From contig CP070840.1 in NCBI GenBank assembly GCA_020342025.1, positions 3,166,613-3,198,923 of the forward strand: 32,311 nt of DNA. Reading direction: 5' to 3'. Position 1 is the first letter of the stretch; the number at the start of each line of letters is the position of its first letter. The translations under genes were made by a program, and so were the position numbers. This stretch comes from Deltaproteobacteria bacterium (lineage in GTDB: Bacteria; Desulfobacterota; DSM-4660; Desulfatiglandales; HGW-15). The notes under the pieces were generated by a model. The model was not told the origin of the DNA and searched no databases. It saw only the letters and a program-made list of their open reading frames with translations. Positions 7,966-15,066 of the stretch are shown one piece after another.

Positions 7966-8136
7966 ATGCCTGAGATAATGACGACTAAGGAATTGGCAAA
8001 ATATCTAAAGTTGCATGAGATTACCGTATGCAAACATGCCGCAGAGGGTATAATACCAGCAATTCGGATTGGCAGGGTCTGGAGATTTGATAAGGAGGCC
8101 ATTGATGAATGGATCAATGGGGCCTCCGCAAACTAA
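7966..8136 (+). CDS. Small excisionase-like HTH DNA-binding protein
   Basis: 56 residues. The sequence MTTKELAKYLKLHEITVCKH (5-24) is a winged helix-turn-helix of the excisionase/MerR-like HTH_17 type, followed by the wing PAIRIGRVWRFDKEAIDEWI (31-50), which closely matches the family pattern (P.xxigr.wrf.....deWi). The start is strongly supported by AGAGGAGG 6 bases before ATG 7966. It stands alone in a stretch of otherwise non-coding DNA, with no integrase or phage gene nearby. Members of this family act as excisionases, plasmid partners or simple local regulators; the role here is not known. Confidence 0.85.
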   Translation: MPEIMTTKELAKYLKLHEITVCKHAAEGIIPAIRIGRVWRFDKEAIDEWINGASAN

Positions 8137-8349
8137 CCAGCCAGCACAATCTCATTGCCCACGGCCTTGAATTCTACTATACTGTGGTTTACTGCAAGGG
8201 CGAAAGGGGGCTCATTAAATCCGTCGTTTTATGAATCTTCTCCAGGTCATTGCGCTTAACGCCCGCCCAGAAGCCGCTTGTCGTATTCAGCTTTGCCCTG
8301 TTCAACGTAGCGCTGCTTTTTAGAATGGGACGAACGAGGAGGTAGCCAC

Positions 8350-8562
8350 ATGGTGGAGAGAAGAAGATTTGGCTTCGATCGGCGCTCTGGAAATGACAGA
8401 CGCAAAGTATACAAGCTCGGCTATTTTTTGAGCGGGGGCGTGGAAAGAAGGCGCGGAAGAGAAAGAAGGGCGCGATTGGAGCGTAGAGCTGAATGGATAA
8501 GGGTGAACGATTGGTCCAGCGTGTTCGTGGGAGATTCCATGGCTCGAGGCTCCCTTAAATAG
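8350..8562 (+). CDS. Arg-rich small conserved protein with RRSGNDRR motifs
   Basis: 70 residues, strongly basic: FDRRSGNDRRKVYKL (9-23), then VERRRGRERRARLERRAEW (31-49) and VNDWSSVF. The repeated RR-x-G-x-D/E-RR pattern and the DWSSV ending recur in small proteins I recall from Desulfobacterota, of unknown function. The start ATG 8350 has GAGGAGG upstream at good spacing, which supports real expression. The basic repeats could bind nucleic acid or acidic lipids; this is speculation. It is convergent with the DUF2809 gene. Confidence 0.65.
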   Translation: MVERRRFGFDRRSGNDRRKVYKLGYFLSGGVERRRGRERRARLERRAEWIRVNDWSSVFVGDSMARGSLK

Positions 8563-8570
8563 GCATAAGT

Positions 8571-8966
8571 TCAATTCACAAACCTGATAATACGTCTTAT
8601 CCAAACCCACCCCATAATACTGCCAACGCCATAATGGGGAAAATCCCACCATGAGAAAGAGGATCCAATCAAGATCCTCCCCAAAAAATGAGATCGGACT
8701 TTTTCCAGAATCGGCGGATGCCAGACTTGAAGTATTTCTAGGGCACAGGTGATGAGGAACACCCAAACAGGAATTCTGTTTGTGGCTTTTTCATAGGGAA
8801 GGATGAGAAAAACAGCCAGATTCCAAAAGATGACGTAGAGCATTCCAGCGCCGTAGTCATTGAACCAGCATTGAGCAGGCCCTGAATAGAACTTGAAGAG
8901 AAACCCCGTCGGGGTGATAAGAAGCAGAGAAAGAAGGGCATATTTGCGGATGAGAAATTTGGACAC
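8571..8966 (-). CDS. DUF2809 family membrane protein
   Basis: 131 residues with four likely membrane helices. The stretch CALEILQVWHPPILEKVRSH (74-93) followed by RILIGSSFSWWDFPHYGVGS is the DUF2809 pattern (E..Q..h.p..d.iR....g...lG..F.w.D...Y..G). Function of this family is unknown; it sits in the cytoplasmic membrane. The start is GTG 8966 and no clear ribosome binding site precedes it. It lies 25 bases downstream of ihfA on the same strand, so it may be translated from the ihfA transcript. Confidence 0.8.
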   Translation of the reverse strand: MSKFLIRKYALLSLLLITPTGFLFKFYSGPAQCWFNDYGAGMLYVIFWNLAVFLILPYEKATNRIPVWVFLITCALEILQVWHPPILEKVRSHFLGRILIGSSFSWWDFPHYGVGSIMGWVWIRRIIRFVN

Positions 8967-8991
8967 AACGGGGCGACGGCGCCAGAGGCCC

Positions 8992-9279
8992 TTACCCCTC
9001 CTTATTTATTCTCTCCCTCAAGACCGGTGAACATCTGAAGGTTATGACTCTCCTTGAACCTAGCACCAGATCTTGCCCGGTTTGGGGGTTCCTGCCTCTC
9101 CGCTCATTTTTCCGTTTCACGGAAAATTTCCCAAATCCGCTGATCAGGACATCCTCGCCATTCTCGAGGGACCTCTTCATGATTTCCAGAAGGGATTCAA
9201 CCAGTTCCGTAGATCTGGTCTTGGGAATCTCCAGCTGGTTGTGGAGAGCACTTATGATATGATTTTTTGTGAGGGTCAT
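8992..9279 (-). CDS. ihfA: Integration host factor alpha / HU-family DNA-bending protein
   Basis: 95 residues, standard for the HU/IHF superfamily. The N-terminal helical part (MTLTKNHIISALHN; ELVESLLEIMKRSLENGEDV) is followed by the SGFGKFSV turn and the DNA-inserting arm RRGRNPQTGQDLVLGSRRVI, where the RNPxTG proline intercalates into DNA, then TFRCSPVLRERIN. The RRVxTF and R.GRNP.TG.. forms fit IHF-alpha better than HU. It would form a heterodimer with IHF-beta in the nucleoid and assist sigma54 promoters and recombination. ATG 9279 has AGGAG 8 bases upstream; the TTG two codons earlier is too close to it. The beta partner is not in the window. Confidence 0.88.
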   Translation of the reverse strand: MTLTKNHIISALHNQLEIPKTRSTELVESLLEIMKRSLENGEDVLISGFGKFSVKRKNERRGRNPQTGQDLVLGSRRVITFRCSPVLRERINKEG

Positions 9280-9341
9280 GGGCAATACTCCTGGGGGAAA
9301 GGTTTCCTGGATTCGAAGGGTATACCCACAGCAATGAAAGG

Positions 9342-9370
9342 AAACTACCGTCTAAACATCAATTTGTCAA
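9342..9370 (-). promoter_or_regulatory. Sigma70-type promoter of ihfA
   Basis: Minus strand TTGACA (9370-9365), 17-base spacer, TAGTTT (9347-9342), giving a leader of about 55 bases before the ihfA start. Confidence 0.55.
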
Positions 9371-9685
9371 GAAATTTCAGAGGTTATAGAGGAGTGAGAC
9401 GGAAACGGCCAAATCGTCTGGAAGTGACCAGTGATACGGAAAGTTTTTGAAGAAACATATGACAAACAAGATGGAGAGGCGAAGAAAGCAACTTTTATAA
9501 AACAATTCAAATAGTTATTCTCAGTGGAAGGAGGTCGCTTTCCCATCCCGATCTTGCTGATCCTTCAAATAAGGTGTGGGGTGCGCCAAATAGGTTTCTT
9601 GGCAATTGTCCGTTTTGAAAAACAAAATCACCACATCCGTCGCTACTTTTTGTCCACACCGGGATGCAAGGGGTAGGGCCCTATC
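9371..9685. other. Intergenic region, nothing supported
   Basis: About 315 bases between the ihfA promoter and the stop of the TPR gene. A short GC-rich palindromic patch GGTAGGGCCCTATCC (9671-9685) lies just past the TPR stop on the minus strand but has no following T-run. No coding sequence with a ribosome binding site was found. Confidence 0.5.
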
Positions 9686-10855
9686 CTACCAATAGTCTAT
9701 CCCATACCCTTTCAGGTACTTATGAAGCCTCTCCAATCTATTTTCGATTTCTATAAAGTTTTCAAAAGGACCTTCCAACTCAGAATCAGCATTCCTTTTC
9801 TCACTCTGGGTCAGTGCCATCTCGGTGAATTGGAGTGCTTCGGATCTCTTTTTTTGTGCGGTGAGTGCTTTCGCGATCCAGTACATGCACTCCGCCTTAT
9901 ACCCGGCTGAGGCAAATTCGTCGCTTTTGAGGCGCTCAAGAATCCCACGGAAAACCGATTCCGCTTCCGGCCATCGCTTAAATTCTACCAAGAGCCGGCC
10001 TTTGTAGTAGAGATCGGAAATACCTGCAGTCTTTTTCCTTTCCAGGATGCGGTTGAGGATCTGCATGGCCTTTTCGTGCTGACCATAATCAAAGTAGGCC
10101 GCAATAAGATTATAACCCGCCTGATCCGGGGAATAGGATCCGTGTTCAAAGGCGAATTCAATCTGGCGAAGCCCCAGTTCCCGCTTGTCCGGGATCCAAA
10201 ACGTGATGAGGCGGAGGAAATTTGATTTGGCCGTCCGCCAGTAATGGTAGGAACCCAGACCCAGGTATACGTCGTAGAGGTTGGGATCCCCCTTTAAGGC
10301 CTCTTCGAAATGGTCTATCCCCTTTTTGGCATCGAAATAAGCATTGATCCAATTATTTTTGCGGAACTCATTGAAGGCCTGATACCCGTATGCTGCACCC
10401 ATGTAAAAAAAGATCCACGGATTGTTCTCCTGTTTTAACAATTCCTGGCCTTTCTCAATGGTCAGTTGAATGTTCTTTTCGAACTCCCCCTGAAATTTTT
10501 TTAGCCGAGAGAGGCTCATCCAACTCTGGTAAGTCGCTGCTTTAAAAAAGTGGGGGGCCGGATGGCCGGGATGGGTTCGATGGAGTTCTTCGAACAAGAG
10601 GAGACTCTCCTTGTATCGATCGTTAAGAACCAGATTAATGCCCGGTGAGGCGGCATCAAAAAAGATGGGATCTTTTGAACCCACTGTGCCGGGCGGCAGA
10701 TTTGGTATACTTTCGGCGGGATGGGAGAAGGCGGGAGAGACGGACAAAATCATGAACCAAAGTAAAATGGCTATAAAGCCTTTACGGGACTTTCCATATC
10801 CTACCGGTTTCTTAACAGCATTAGAATGCTTATTCGCAGACGTAGTTGGTTTCAT
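9686..10855 (-). CDS. Exported TPR-repeat protein
   Basis: 389 residues from ATG 10855. The N-terminus has a long basic n-region and a hydrophobic core (FIAILLWFMILSVSPAFS) ending in a plausible signal peptidase site near AFS-HP, so export is likely. The rest is helical with at least four TPR-like units: SLLLFEELHRTHPGHPAPHF, AYFDAKKGIDHFEEALKGDP, AMQILNRILERKKTAGISDL and AESVFRGILERLKSDEFASA; a further unit carries EALQFTEMALTQSE. Family: periplasmic tetratricopeptide scaffolds; partner unknown. The frame is open up to ATG 10963, but that extension has no ribosome binding site and would bury the signal peptide. No catalytic domain seen. Single gene, likely with its own promoter. Confidence 0.78.
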   Translation of the reverse strand: MKPTTSANKHSNAVKKPVGYGKSRKGFIAILLWFMILSVSPAFSHPAESIPNLPPGTVGSKDPIFFDAASPGINLVLNDRYKESLLLFEELHRTHPGHPAPHFFKAATYQSWMSLSRLKKFQGEFEKNIQLTIEKGQELLKQENNPWIFFYMGAAYGYQAFNEFRKNNWINAYFDAKKGIDHFEEALKGDPNLYDVYLGLGSYHYWRTAKSNFLRLITFWIPDKRELGLRQIEFAFEHGSYSPDQAGYNLIAAYFDYGQHEKAMQILNRILERKKTAGISDLYYKGRLLVEFKRWPEAESVFRGILERLKSDEFASAGYKAECMYWIAKALTAQKKRSEALQFTEMALTQSEKRNADSELEGPFENFIEIENRLERLHKYLKGYGIDYW

Positions 10856-11050
10856 GTTGCTCGCTTTGACTTCCTTTTCTCCATGGCCATAAAAGACACG
10901 TCCCAGGCCGAATCCGCCTATAGAAGAGCCATCCGTGCCGGAGAATGCGTGGATCGCATGCATTCAGAAAGTTACGGGAAAAGGCGCATGACTTAGCTTG
11001 GCACAGTTCTTTTTATCACAATAAGGTAAGTCCTATGAATGGAATGTGCC

Positions 11051-11094
11051 AGAAAAATAGAAAAAAAGGCAGAGCCAGTTATGGCCCTGCCTTT
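11051..11094 (-). terminator. Rho-independent terminator of the PilZ gene
   Basis: Read on the minus strand: AAAGGCAGGGCC (11094-11083), six-base loop, GGCTCTGCCTTT (11076-11065), one mismatch, then TTTTCTATTTTTCT. It begins 30 bases after the PilZ stop codon. Confidence 0.85.
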
Positions 11095-11123
11095 CAAATA
11101 TGGGGCAAATTCAAGAAGAATCA

Positions 11124-11546
11124 TTATATCATATCCACCAAGTTTTTGATTCTCTCCTCCTCTTCAGTCTTAACCATCTGGAATTTCACGCCCATGCCTT
11201 GCTGGGTGCCCCAGACAATTTCCCCATCTAACATGATATGTTCTTGCGATATGGGAAGGGAAAAGGCGAGTGTGAGTTTTTCCCCCACTGAGGGAGGCAG
11301 GCTCGTTCCTATGAAAACACCTCCAGCACTGATATTCTGAATAAAATCCACATGGGCGCCGTCCCGAGTCGTATAGCAAACGGTGGAGAAATAGGGTTTC
11401 CTGTCATATCTCCTTTTCTTTACTTGAAGCCTTTCCCCCAACTCCTCCACCAAGGATTGCTTTTCCTCATCAGACATCATGACGATTAATTCGATAAGGC
11501 GGGTGCCAACTCCCGGTTCTTTCAATTTCCGGTTTGACGCATTCAT
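11124..11546 (-). CDS. PilZ-domain protein (probable c-di-GMP receptor)
   Basis: 140 residues. An N-terminal helical segment (about 12-42, EEKQSLVEELGERL) is followed by a PilZ domain. The c-di-GMP motifs are RxxxR at Arg45-Arg49 (RRYDR) and N71-x-S73-x-x-G76 (NISAGGVF), with a downstream LDGEIVWGTQQGMGVKF strand pair. With both motifs intact, binding of cyclic di-GMP is expected, acting in the cytoplasm on motility, attachment or secretion. ATG 11546 has AGGAGA 6 bases upstream. The N-terminal helix may mediate dimerisation (inference). The gene is flanked by non-coding DNA upstream and ends in a strong terminator. Confidence 0.9.
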   Translation of the reverse strand: MNASNRKLKEPGVGTRLIELIVMMSDEEKQSLVEELGERLQVKKRRYDRKPYFSTVCYTTRDGAHVDFIQNISAGGVFIGTSLPPSVGEKLTLAFSLPISQEHIMLDGEIVWGTQQGMGVKFQMVKTEEEERIKNLVDMI

Positions 11547-12150
11547 CGCCTGTCTCCTGCTAATGGGGTCACCTAGGCTGTCCCTGAGTCGCCCAGTTCA
11601 TAAACTCGTGGGGGAACCTATTTCCGTTGGACTTAATGAGAACCCATCATGGGTCCTGCCCCCCCCATACCCCCGAGCGTCGAGAATCGATTTCGGCAGG
11701 GGCAAGTGGGGCAGGTTTTCAATGCCTGTCCACACCAGGAGAAAGAAGGAACTGAGACCCGTTCATCGTGCGGACCTACATTTCAATAGACCGGAAAGAG
11801 CAAAAGAGGTGTCACAGGAGGATGTTTAGACTTTCATATAAAACTCAAGTACTTATTCTTCCATCGCCAAGCAGGCACAAGAAAAAGGGGCAAGAAAAGG
11901 TCGAACCATGAGAAATTAGATTCCACATTTGAGTAAGCGTTTACATGCCTGTGGCCCTATGGAAAACCGAAACGGGTTGTGAGCTATCTCCCGACTGATG
12001 TGAAGGCCTCAGAATTGCCAAAAGGATGTCAAAAAGGAGAGCAGGGCCAAAAGGCCCTGCTCTGAGGAGGTATGGGAGGAAAGGAGGAAAGATTTAACGA
12101 CCACTCACAAAGGTTCTTCCTTGATCTTGAAAACCATTTCACGCCATCTC
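11547..12150. other. 604-base intergenic region without supported genes
   Basis: Lies upstream of the PilZ gene and downstream of the small secreted gene. An open frame on the plus strand overlaps the 5' end of the PilZ gene up to 11829 but shows no start signal, no recognisable domain and atypical composition. The only clear feature is the terminator at 12031-12063. A GEMM-type c-di-GMP aptamer was looked for near 11950-12020 and not found. Confidence 0.5.
12031..12063 (-). terminator. Rho-independent terminator of the small secreted protein gene
   Basis: Perfect 11-bp stem AGAGCAGGGCC-TTTT-GGCCCTGCTCT (12063-12038 read on the minus strand), followed by CC and TTTTT (12035-12031). It lies about 88 bases beyond the stop codon at 12151. 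Confidence 0.8.
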
Positions 12151-12330
12151 TTAACGGCTCGTAAGATAGATGGGCGGATTCGTATTGAACTCAGTAAAAG
12201 TAACCTGTGCCTGCTGACCAGGCAATGGAGCTGATTTCATTTTTGCTGACGTTTTGTTTGTCACGAATAGGAGCAAGAGCGTCAAAGCGAGTACTTGTAA
12301 GCAGAGCGTGAAAGGGTTTTTCGGGTTCAT
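12151..12330 (-). CDS. Small secreted or membrane-anchored protein, unknown
   Basis: 59 residues from ATG 12330. The N-terminus MNPKNPFTLCLQVLALTLLLLFVTN is a signal peptide or single membrane anchor, then SAKMKSAPLPGQQAQVTFTE and an NPPIYLTSR tail. No family recognised. A ribosome binding site (AAGAGG, 9 bases upstream), a near-consensus promoter (12363-12391) and a strong terminator (12031-12063) frame the gene, so despite the lack of homology it is very likely a real, separately transcribed gene. A cleavage site could lie at TSA-K (residues 27-29); the mature product would be about 30 residues. Confidence 0.65.
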   Translation of the reverse strand: MNPKNPFTLCLQVLALTLLLLFVTNKTSAKMKSAPLPGQQAQVTFTEFNTNPPIYLTSR

Positions 12331-12362
12331 GGTTTTTGCCTCTTTTGTATAAAAGTGCACAT

Positions 12363-12391
12363 ATAGTACATTATTTTTAACACCATGTCAA
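12363..12391 (-). promoter_or_regulatory. Sigma70-type promoter of the small secreted protein gene
   Basis: TTGACA (12391-12386), exactly 17 bases, TACTAT (12368-12363) on the minus strand; start of transcription near 12356, about 25 bases before ATG 12330. One of the best promoter matches in the window. Confidence 0.75.
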
Positions 12392-12446
12392 CAAAAATAT
12401 ACATAAAAAATACAAAAAAATAATATACAATAATACCAATAAGTTA

Positions 12447-12560
12447 GCGAAAAAAGAAGTATACAAAAAGTCACACAAGCCAAATAAAAACACTAAATTT
12501 AACGGGAAATTTTCTCTTTTTCGCGAAAAAAAGCGGGAATGTATATAAAAAGTTACACAA
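12447..12560. repeat. Two long direct repeats in an AT-rich upstream region
   Basis: GTATACAAAAAGTCACACAA (12459-12478) and GTATATAAAAAGTTACACAA (12541-12560) agree at 18 of 20 bases. Each copy is preceded by a GCGAAAAAA block (12447 and 12524), so the repeated module is about 32-38 bp. Between them lies the palindrome TTTTTCGCGAAAAA (12517-12530). The array is upstream of the promoter at 12363-12391 and downstream of the dnaK terminator. It may bind a regulator of the small secreted gene. Confidence 0.6.
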
Positions 12561-12662
12561 TTCTCTTGGGATAAAGAGGGGGGGTGAGAGGCCCTTTCGT
12601 GTATGGCGCATTGAGGGAAACCTTTCGCCTCTCGTACCGGGTCGGGAGGGAAGAATAGAAAA

Positions 12663-12704
12663 GGGCAGGGAAAAAGTGCGTCTCCCGCGTGCTTCCCCTG
12701 CCCC
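12663..12704 (-). terminator. Probable terminator of dnaK
   Basis: On the minus strand GGGCAGGG (12703-12696) pairs with CCCTGCCC (12670-12663) across a GC-containing loop, followed by TTTTCTATTC. It starts about 22 bases after the dnaK stop. Confidence 0.7.
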
Positions 12705-12725
12705 TTCGTTGTTTAGGGTGGTCAG

Positions 12726-14639
12726 TTATCCAACTTCCCGGTATTCTGCGTCAACCACGTCTTCATCTGACCCGGAAGAACCGTATGGTCCTGTGCCTTC
12801 AGGCCCGGCTCCCCCGTGCTGAGCACCCGCCTGTGAAGCCTTTTCGTACATGGAGGCTGCCAGTTTATGGGAGGCCTGGGTCAATACTTCTGTCAAGCGT
12901 CTGATCTCGGCCGTGTCTTCATTTTCCATAGCCCGTTTGAGACCATTCACTGCGTCTTCAACTTCCGCCCGGGTGGCGCTATCCACTCTATCGCCCTGCT
13001 CATTCATGGTTTTCTCTGTTGTATAAATGAGGGCATCAGCAGCGTTGCGGGCCTCCACGCGCTCCTTTTTCCTCTTGTCCTCCTGCGCATGTATCTCCGC
13101 TTCTTTTATGAGTCGATCGATCTCCTCCTTGGACAATCCTGAAGAGGCCGTGATTCTTATAGACTGCTCCTTGCCCGTAGCCAAATCCTTTGCAGACACA
13201 TTCACGATCCCATTGGCATCGATGTCAAAGGTGACTTCAATCTGCGGCATCCCTCTGGGTGCAGGGGGGATGCCCAGCAATTCAAAGCGCCCAAGCGTCT
13301 TGTTGTCAGCGGCCATTTCGCGCTCTCCTTGGAGCACGTGGACGGTGACCGCCGGCTGATGGTCTTCTGCCGTGGAGAAGACTTGGCCCTTTTTGGTCGG
13401 GATGGTCGTATTCTTTTCGATCAACTTGGTCATGACGCCACCCAAAGTCTCTATACCGAGAGAGAGTGGGGTCACATCGAGCAGCAGCACATTGTTCACA
13501 TCCCCTTTCAAGACACCTCCCTGAATGCCCGCACCAAGGGCCACCACTTCATCAGGATTCACGCCTTTGTTGGGCTCTTTACCAAAAATCTTCTTGACCC
13601 GCTCCTGGACCGCTGGCATGCGGGTCATTCCGCCCACCAGGATAACCTCATTCACGTTGCTTGGTGAGAGGCCGGCATCTTTCATGGCGACTTTACAAGG
13701 CCCCTCAAGCTTGTCCAGTAAATCGCTTACCAGCGCTTCGAGCTTGGCCCGGGTGACCTTAATGTTCAAATGTTTTGGGCCGCTGGCGTCCGCTGTGATG
13801 AACGGAAGGTTTACATCTGTTTCCATGGAGGTGGACAACTCCATCTTCGCCTTTTCAGCCGCCTCCTTGAGTCGCTGCAGAGCCATCTTGTCCTTTCTAA
13901 GATCAAGGCCCTGGTCTTTCTTGAATTCATCTGCCAGATAGTCTATCAACCGAAGGTCGAAATCCTCCCCGCCCAGGTGGGTATCCCCATTGGTCGCCTT
14001 GACCTCGAAGACGCCATCGCCGATCTCCAGGATGGAGATATCAAACGTCCCTCCCCCCAGATCAAATACAGCAATGATGCCCTCTACTTTCTTATCCAAA
14101 CCATACGCGAGAGATGCGGCCGTGGGTTCGTTGATAATCCTCAAGACGTTCAATCCAGCGATCCTGCCCGCATCCTTGGTGGCCTGTCTCTGGCTGTCAT
14201 TGAAATAGGCAGGGACGGTAATCACCGCATCTGAAATCTTTTCGCCCAGATGCTCTTCGGCGGCTTTCTTCATATTGGCCAAGATATAGGAAGAGATTTC
14301 TGCCGGGCTATAGTGCTTTCCCCTCAGGTTTATACAGACATCTCCATTTTCTGCCCTCTCGATTTTGAACGGGAGGACCTTCAGGTCCTTTTGGACCTCA
14401 GGGGAATCATGCTTGCGACCGATAAGTCGCTTCACGCCAAAGACCGTATTCTCGGGATTGGTAATGGCCTGCCTCTTGGCAATTTGCCCCACCAATCTCT
14501 CCCCCTTGTCAGAAATGGCAACAATGGAAGGTGTCGTACGCCCACCCTCGCTGTTCGTAATGACCTTGGCCTCGCCCCCTTCCATGATGGAAACACATGA
14601 ATTGGTGGTGCCCAGATCTATACCGATTATTTTGCTCAT
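12726..14639 (-). CDS. dnaK: Chaperone DnaK (Hsp70)
   Basis: 637 residues, the full bacterial Hsp70 length. The ATPase domain carries [14 protein letters not shown] (5-18), [17 protein letters not shown], the phosphate-binding [13 protein letters not shown] and the adenosine motif [13 protein letters not shown]; the linker [15 protein letters not shown] leads into the substrate-binding domain and a helical lid, with a Gly-rich tail ending [13 protein letters not shown] (EEVD-like bacterial DVVDAEF/Y ending). DnaK refolds or protects unfolded proteins in the cytoplasm with DnaJ and GrpE. Start ATG 14639 with AGGAGG 9 bases upstream. Neither grpE nor dnaJ is adjacent; the gene has its own terminator. 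Nearby are an hsp20 gene and a candidate double-RHH regulator. Confidence 0.98.
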   Translation of the reverse strand: MSKIIGIDLGTTNSCVSIMEGGEAKVITNSEGGRTTPSIVAISDKGERLVGQIAKRQAITNPENTVFGVKRLIGRKHDSPEVQKDLKVLPFKIERAENGDVCINLRGKHYSPAEISSYILANMKKAAEEHLGEKISDAVITVPAYFNDSQRQATKDAGRIAGLNVLRIINEPTAASLAYGLDKKVEGIIAVFDLGGGTFDISILEIGDGVFEVKATNGDTHLGGEDFDLRLIDYLADEFKKDQGLDLRKDKMALQRLKEAAEKAKMELSTSMETDVNLPFITADASGPKHLNIKVTRAKLEALVSDLLDKLEGPCKVAMKDAGLSPSNVNEVILVGGMTRMPAVQERVKKIFGKEPNKGVNPDEVVALGAGIQGGVLKGDVNNVLLLDVTPLSLGIETLGGVMTKLIEKNTTIPTKKGQVFSTAEDHQPAVTVHVLQGEREMAADNKTLGRFELLGIPPAPRGMPQIEVTFDIDANGIVNVSAKDLATGKEQSIRITASSGLSKEEIDRLIKEAEIHAQEDKRKKERVEARNAADALIYTTEKTMNEQGDRVDSATRAEVEDAVNGLKRAMENEDTAEIRRLTEVLTQASHKLAASMYEKASQAGAQHGGAGPEGTGPYGSSGSDEDVVDAEYREVG

Positions 14640-14698
14640 CTAAATATCCTCCTTTACTAAGCAAATCTATTTTTCGTCATGCAAAACATACTAGAGTG

Positions 14699-14726
14699 AA
14701 AATAACCACTTTAGGTAAATAGTCAA
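14699..14726 (-). promoter_or_regulatory. Possible dnaK promoter
   Basis: TTGACT (14726-14721), 16 bases, TATTTT (14704-14699) on the minus strand, about 60 bases before the ATG. A sigma32-type CCCCAT box was not found. The ATTACTA motif seen in the hsp20 control region also occurs just upstream (14737-14743). Confidence 0.35.
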
Positions 14727-14927
14727 TAAAAAAAATATTACTAAAGATGACATTACTTTTTATATTAATATTATTAAAATAATAAGGAGGAGTATGCTAA
14801 ATCATGCCTTAATTTGGGCGAAAGGAATACTTAGAGGCCGCTGAGGGATAGGACAATATTTGAGCTAAGTTATGAGATTGTCAAAAATCGGCTTCGCCGT
14901 CTCGCGTAGCGAGAATTTAACAGGGCG

Positions 14928-15057
14928 GGGATGAGGGTAACGCAGCCCTTCGATGCTTCGACATTGCTCAGCATCGACCCTGAGCTATGTCGAAGGGTCG
15001 ACTTTGCTCAGGGCCGTGAGCCTGCCGAGCGGCAGATGGGCGTTTTCCCACAGCCTC
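14928..15057 (-). repeat. Half copy of the GAGGCTGT repeat interrupted by an 87-bp insert
   Basis: Read on the minus strand, GAGGCTGTGGGAAAACGCCC followed by ATCTG (15057-15033) and CTGCGTTACCCTCATCCC (14945-14928) match the first 43 bases of the element at 5529 with a single base difference. They are separated by 87 bases (14946-15032). Past 14928 the similarity to the 5529 copy stops. It starts 10 bases beyond the stop of the RHH gene. Confidence 0.75.
14946..15032. repeat. Nested GC-rich palindromic insert (CTTCGAC/GTCGAAG type)
   Basis: Contains CCTTCGATGC, TTCGACATTGCTCAGCATCGA, CCCTGAGCTATGTCGAAGGG and TTGCTCAGGGCCGTGAGCCTG-type segments, i.e. repeated short motifs in alternating orientation that can form several hairpins. 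This resembles the dispersed TTCGACAxGCTCAGG repeats seen in many bacterial genomes. It splits the older repeat exactly between CATCTG and CTGCG, with no obvious target duplication. Confidence 0.6.
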
Positions 15058-15066
15058 TGTTCTGGC

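Larger units (their letters stand above)
14640..15066. other. Spacer upstream of dnaK, with repeats and a possible microORF
   Basis: Beyond the putative dnaK promoter this 427-base spacer holds a 16-codon plus-strand reading frame (14794-14844) with an excellent AAGGAGGAG ribosome binding site 2-3 bases before its ATG; it may be the stump of a gene cut by the repeats that follow. Two small hairpins CGGC-ttc-GCCG (14889-14899) and CTCGC-gta-GCGAG (14901-14913) and the composite repeat at 14928-15057 fill the rest. Confidence 0.4.

Noticed and set aside
8220..8345. Minus-strand fragment reading KKQRYVEQGKAEYDKRLLGG, possibly a transposase remnant
   Set aside because: Too short and not clearly similar to a transposase; a competing frame in the same stretch is equally open.
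9073..9450. Plus-strand open frame opposite ihfA
   Set aside because: It is antisense to ihfA and its promoter, has no ribosome binding site and a random-looking translation.
11479..11829. Plus-strand open frame of 116 codons overlapping the PilZ gene start
   Set aside because: No ribosome binding site, no domain, and its first part lies antisense to a well-supported PilZ gene.
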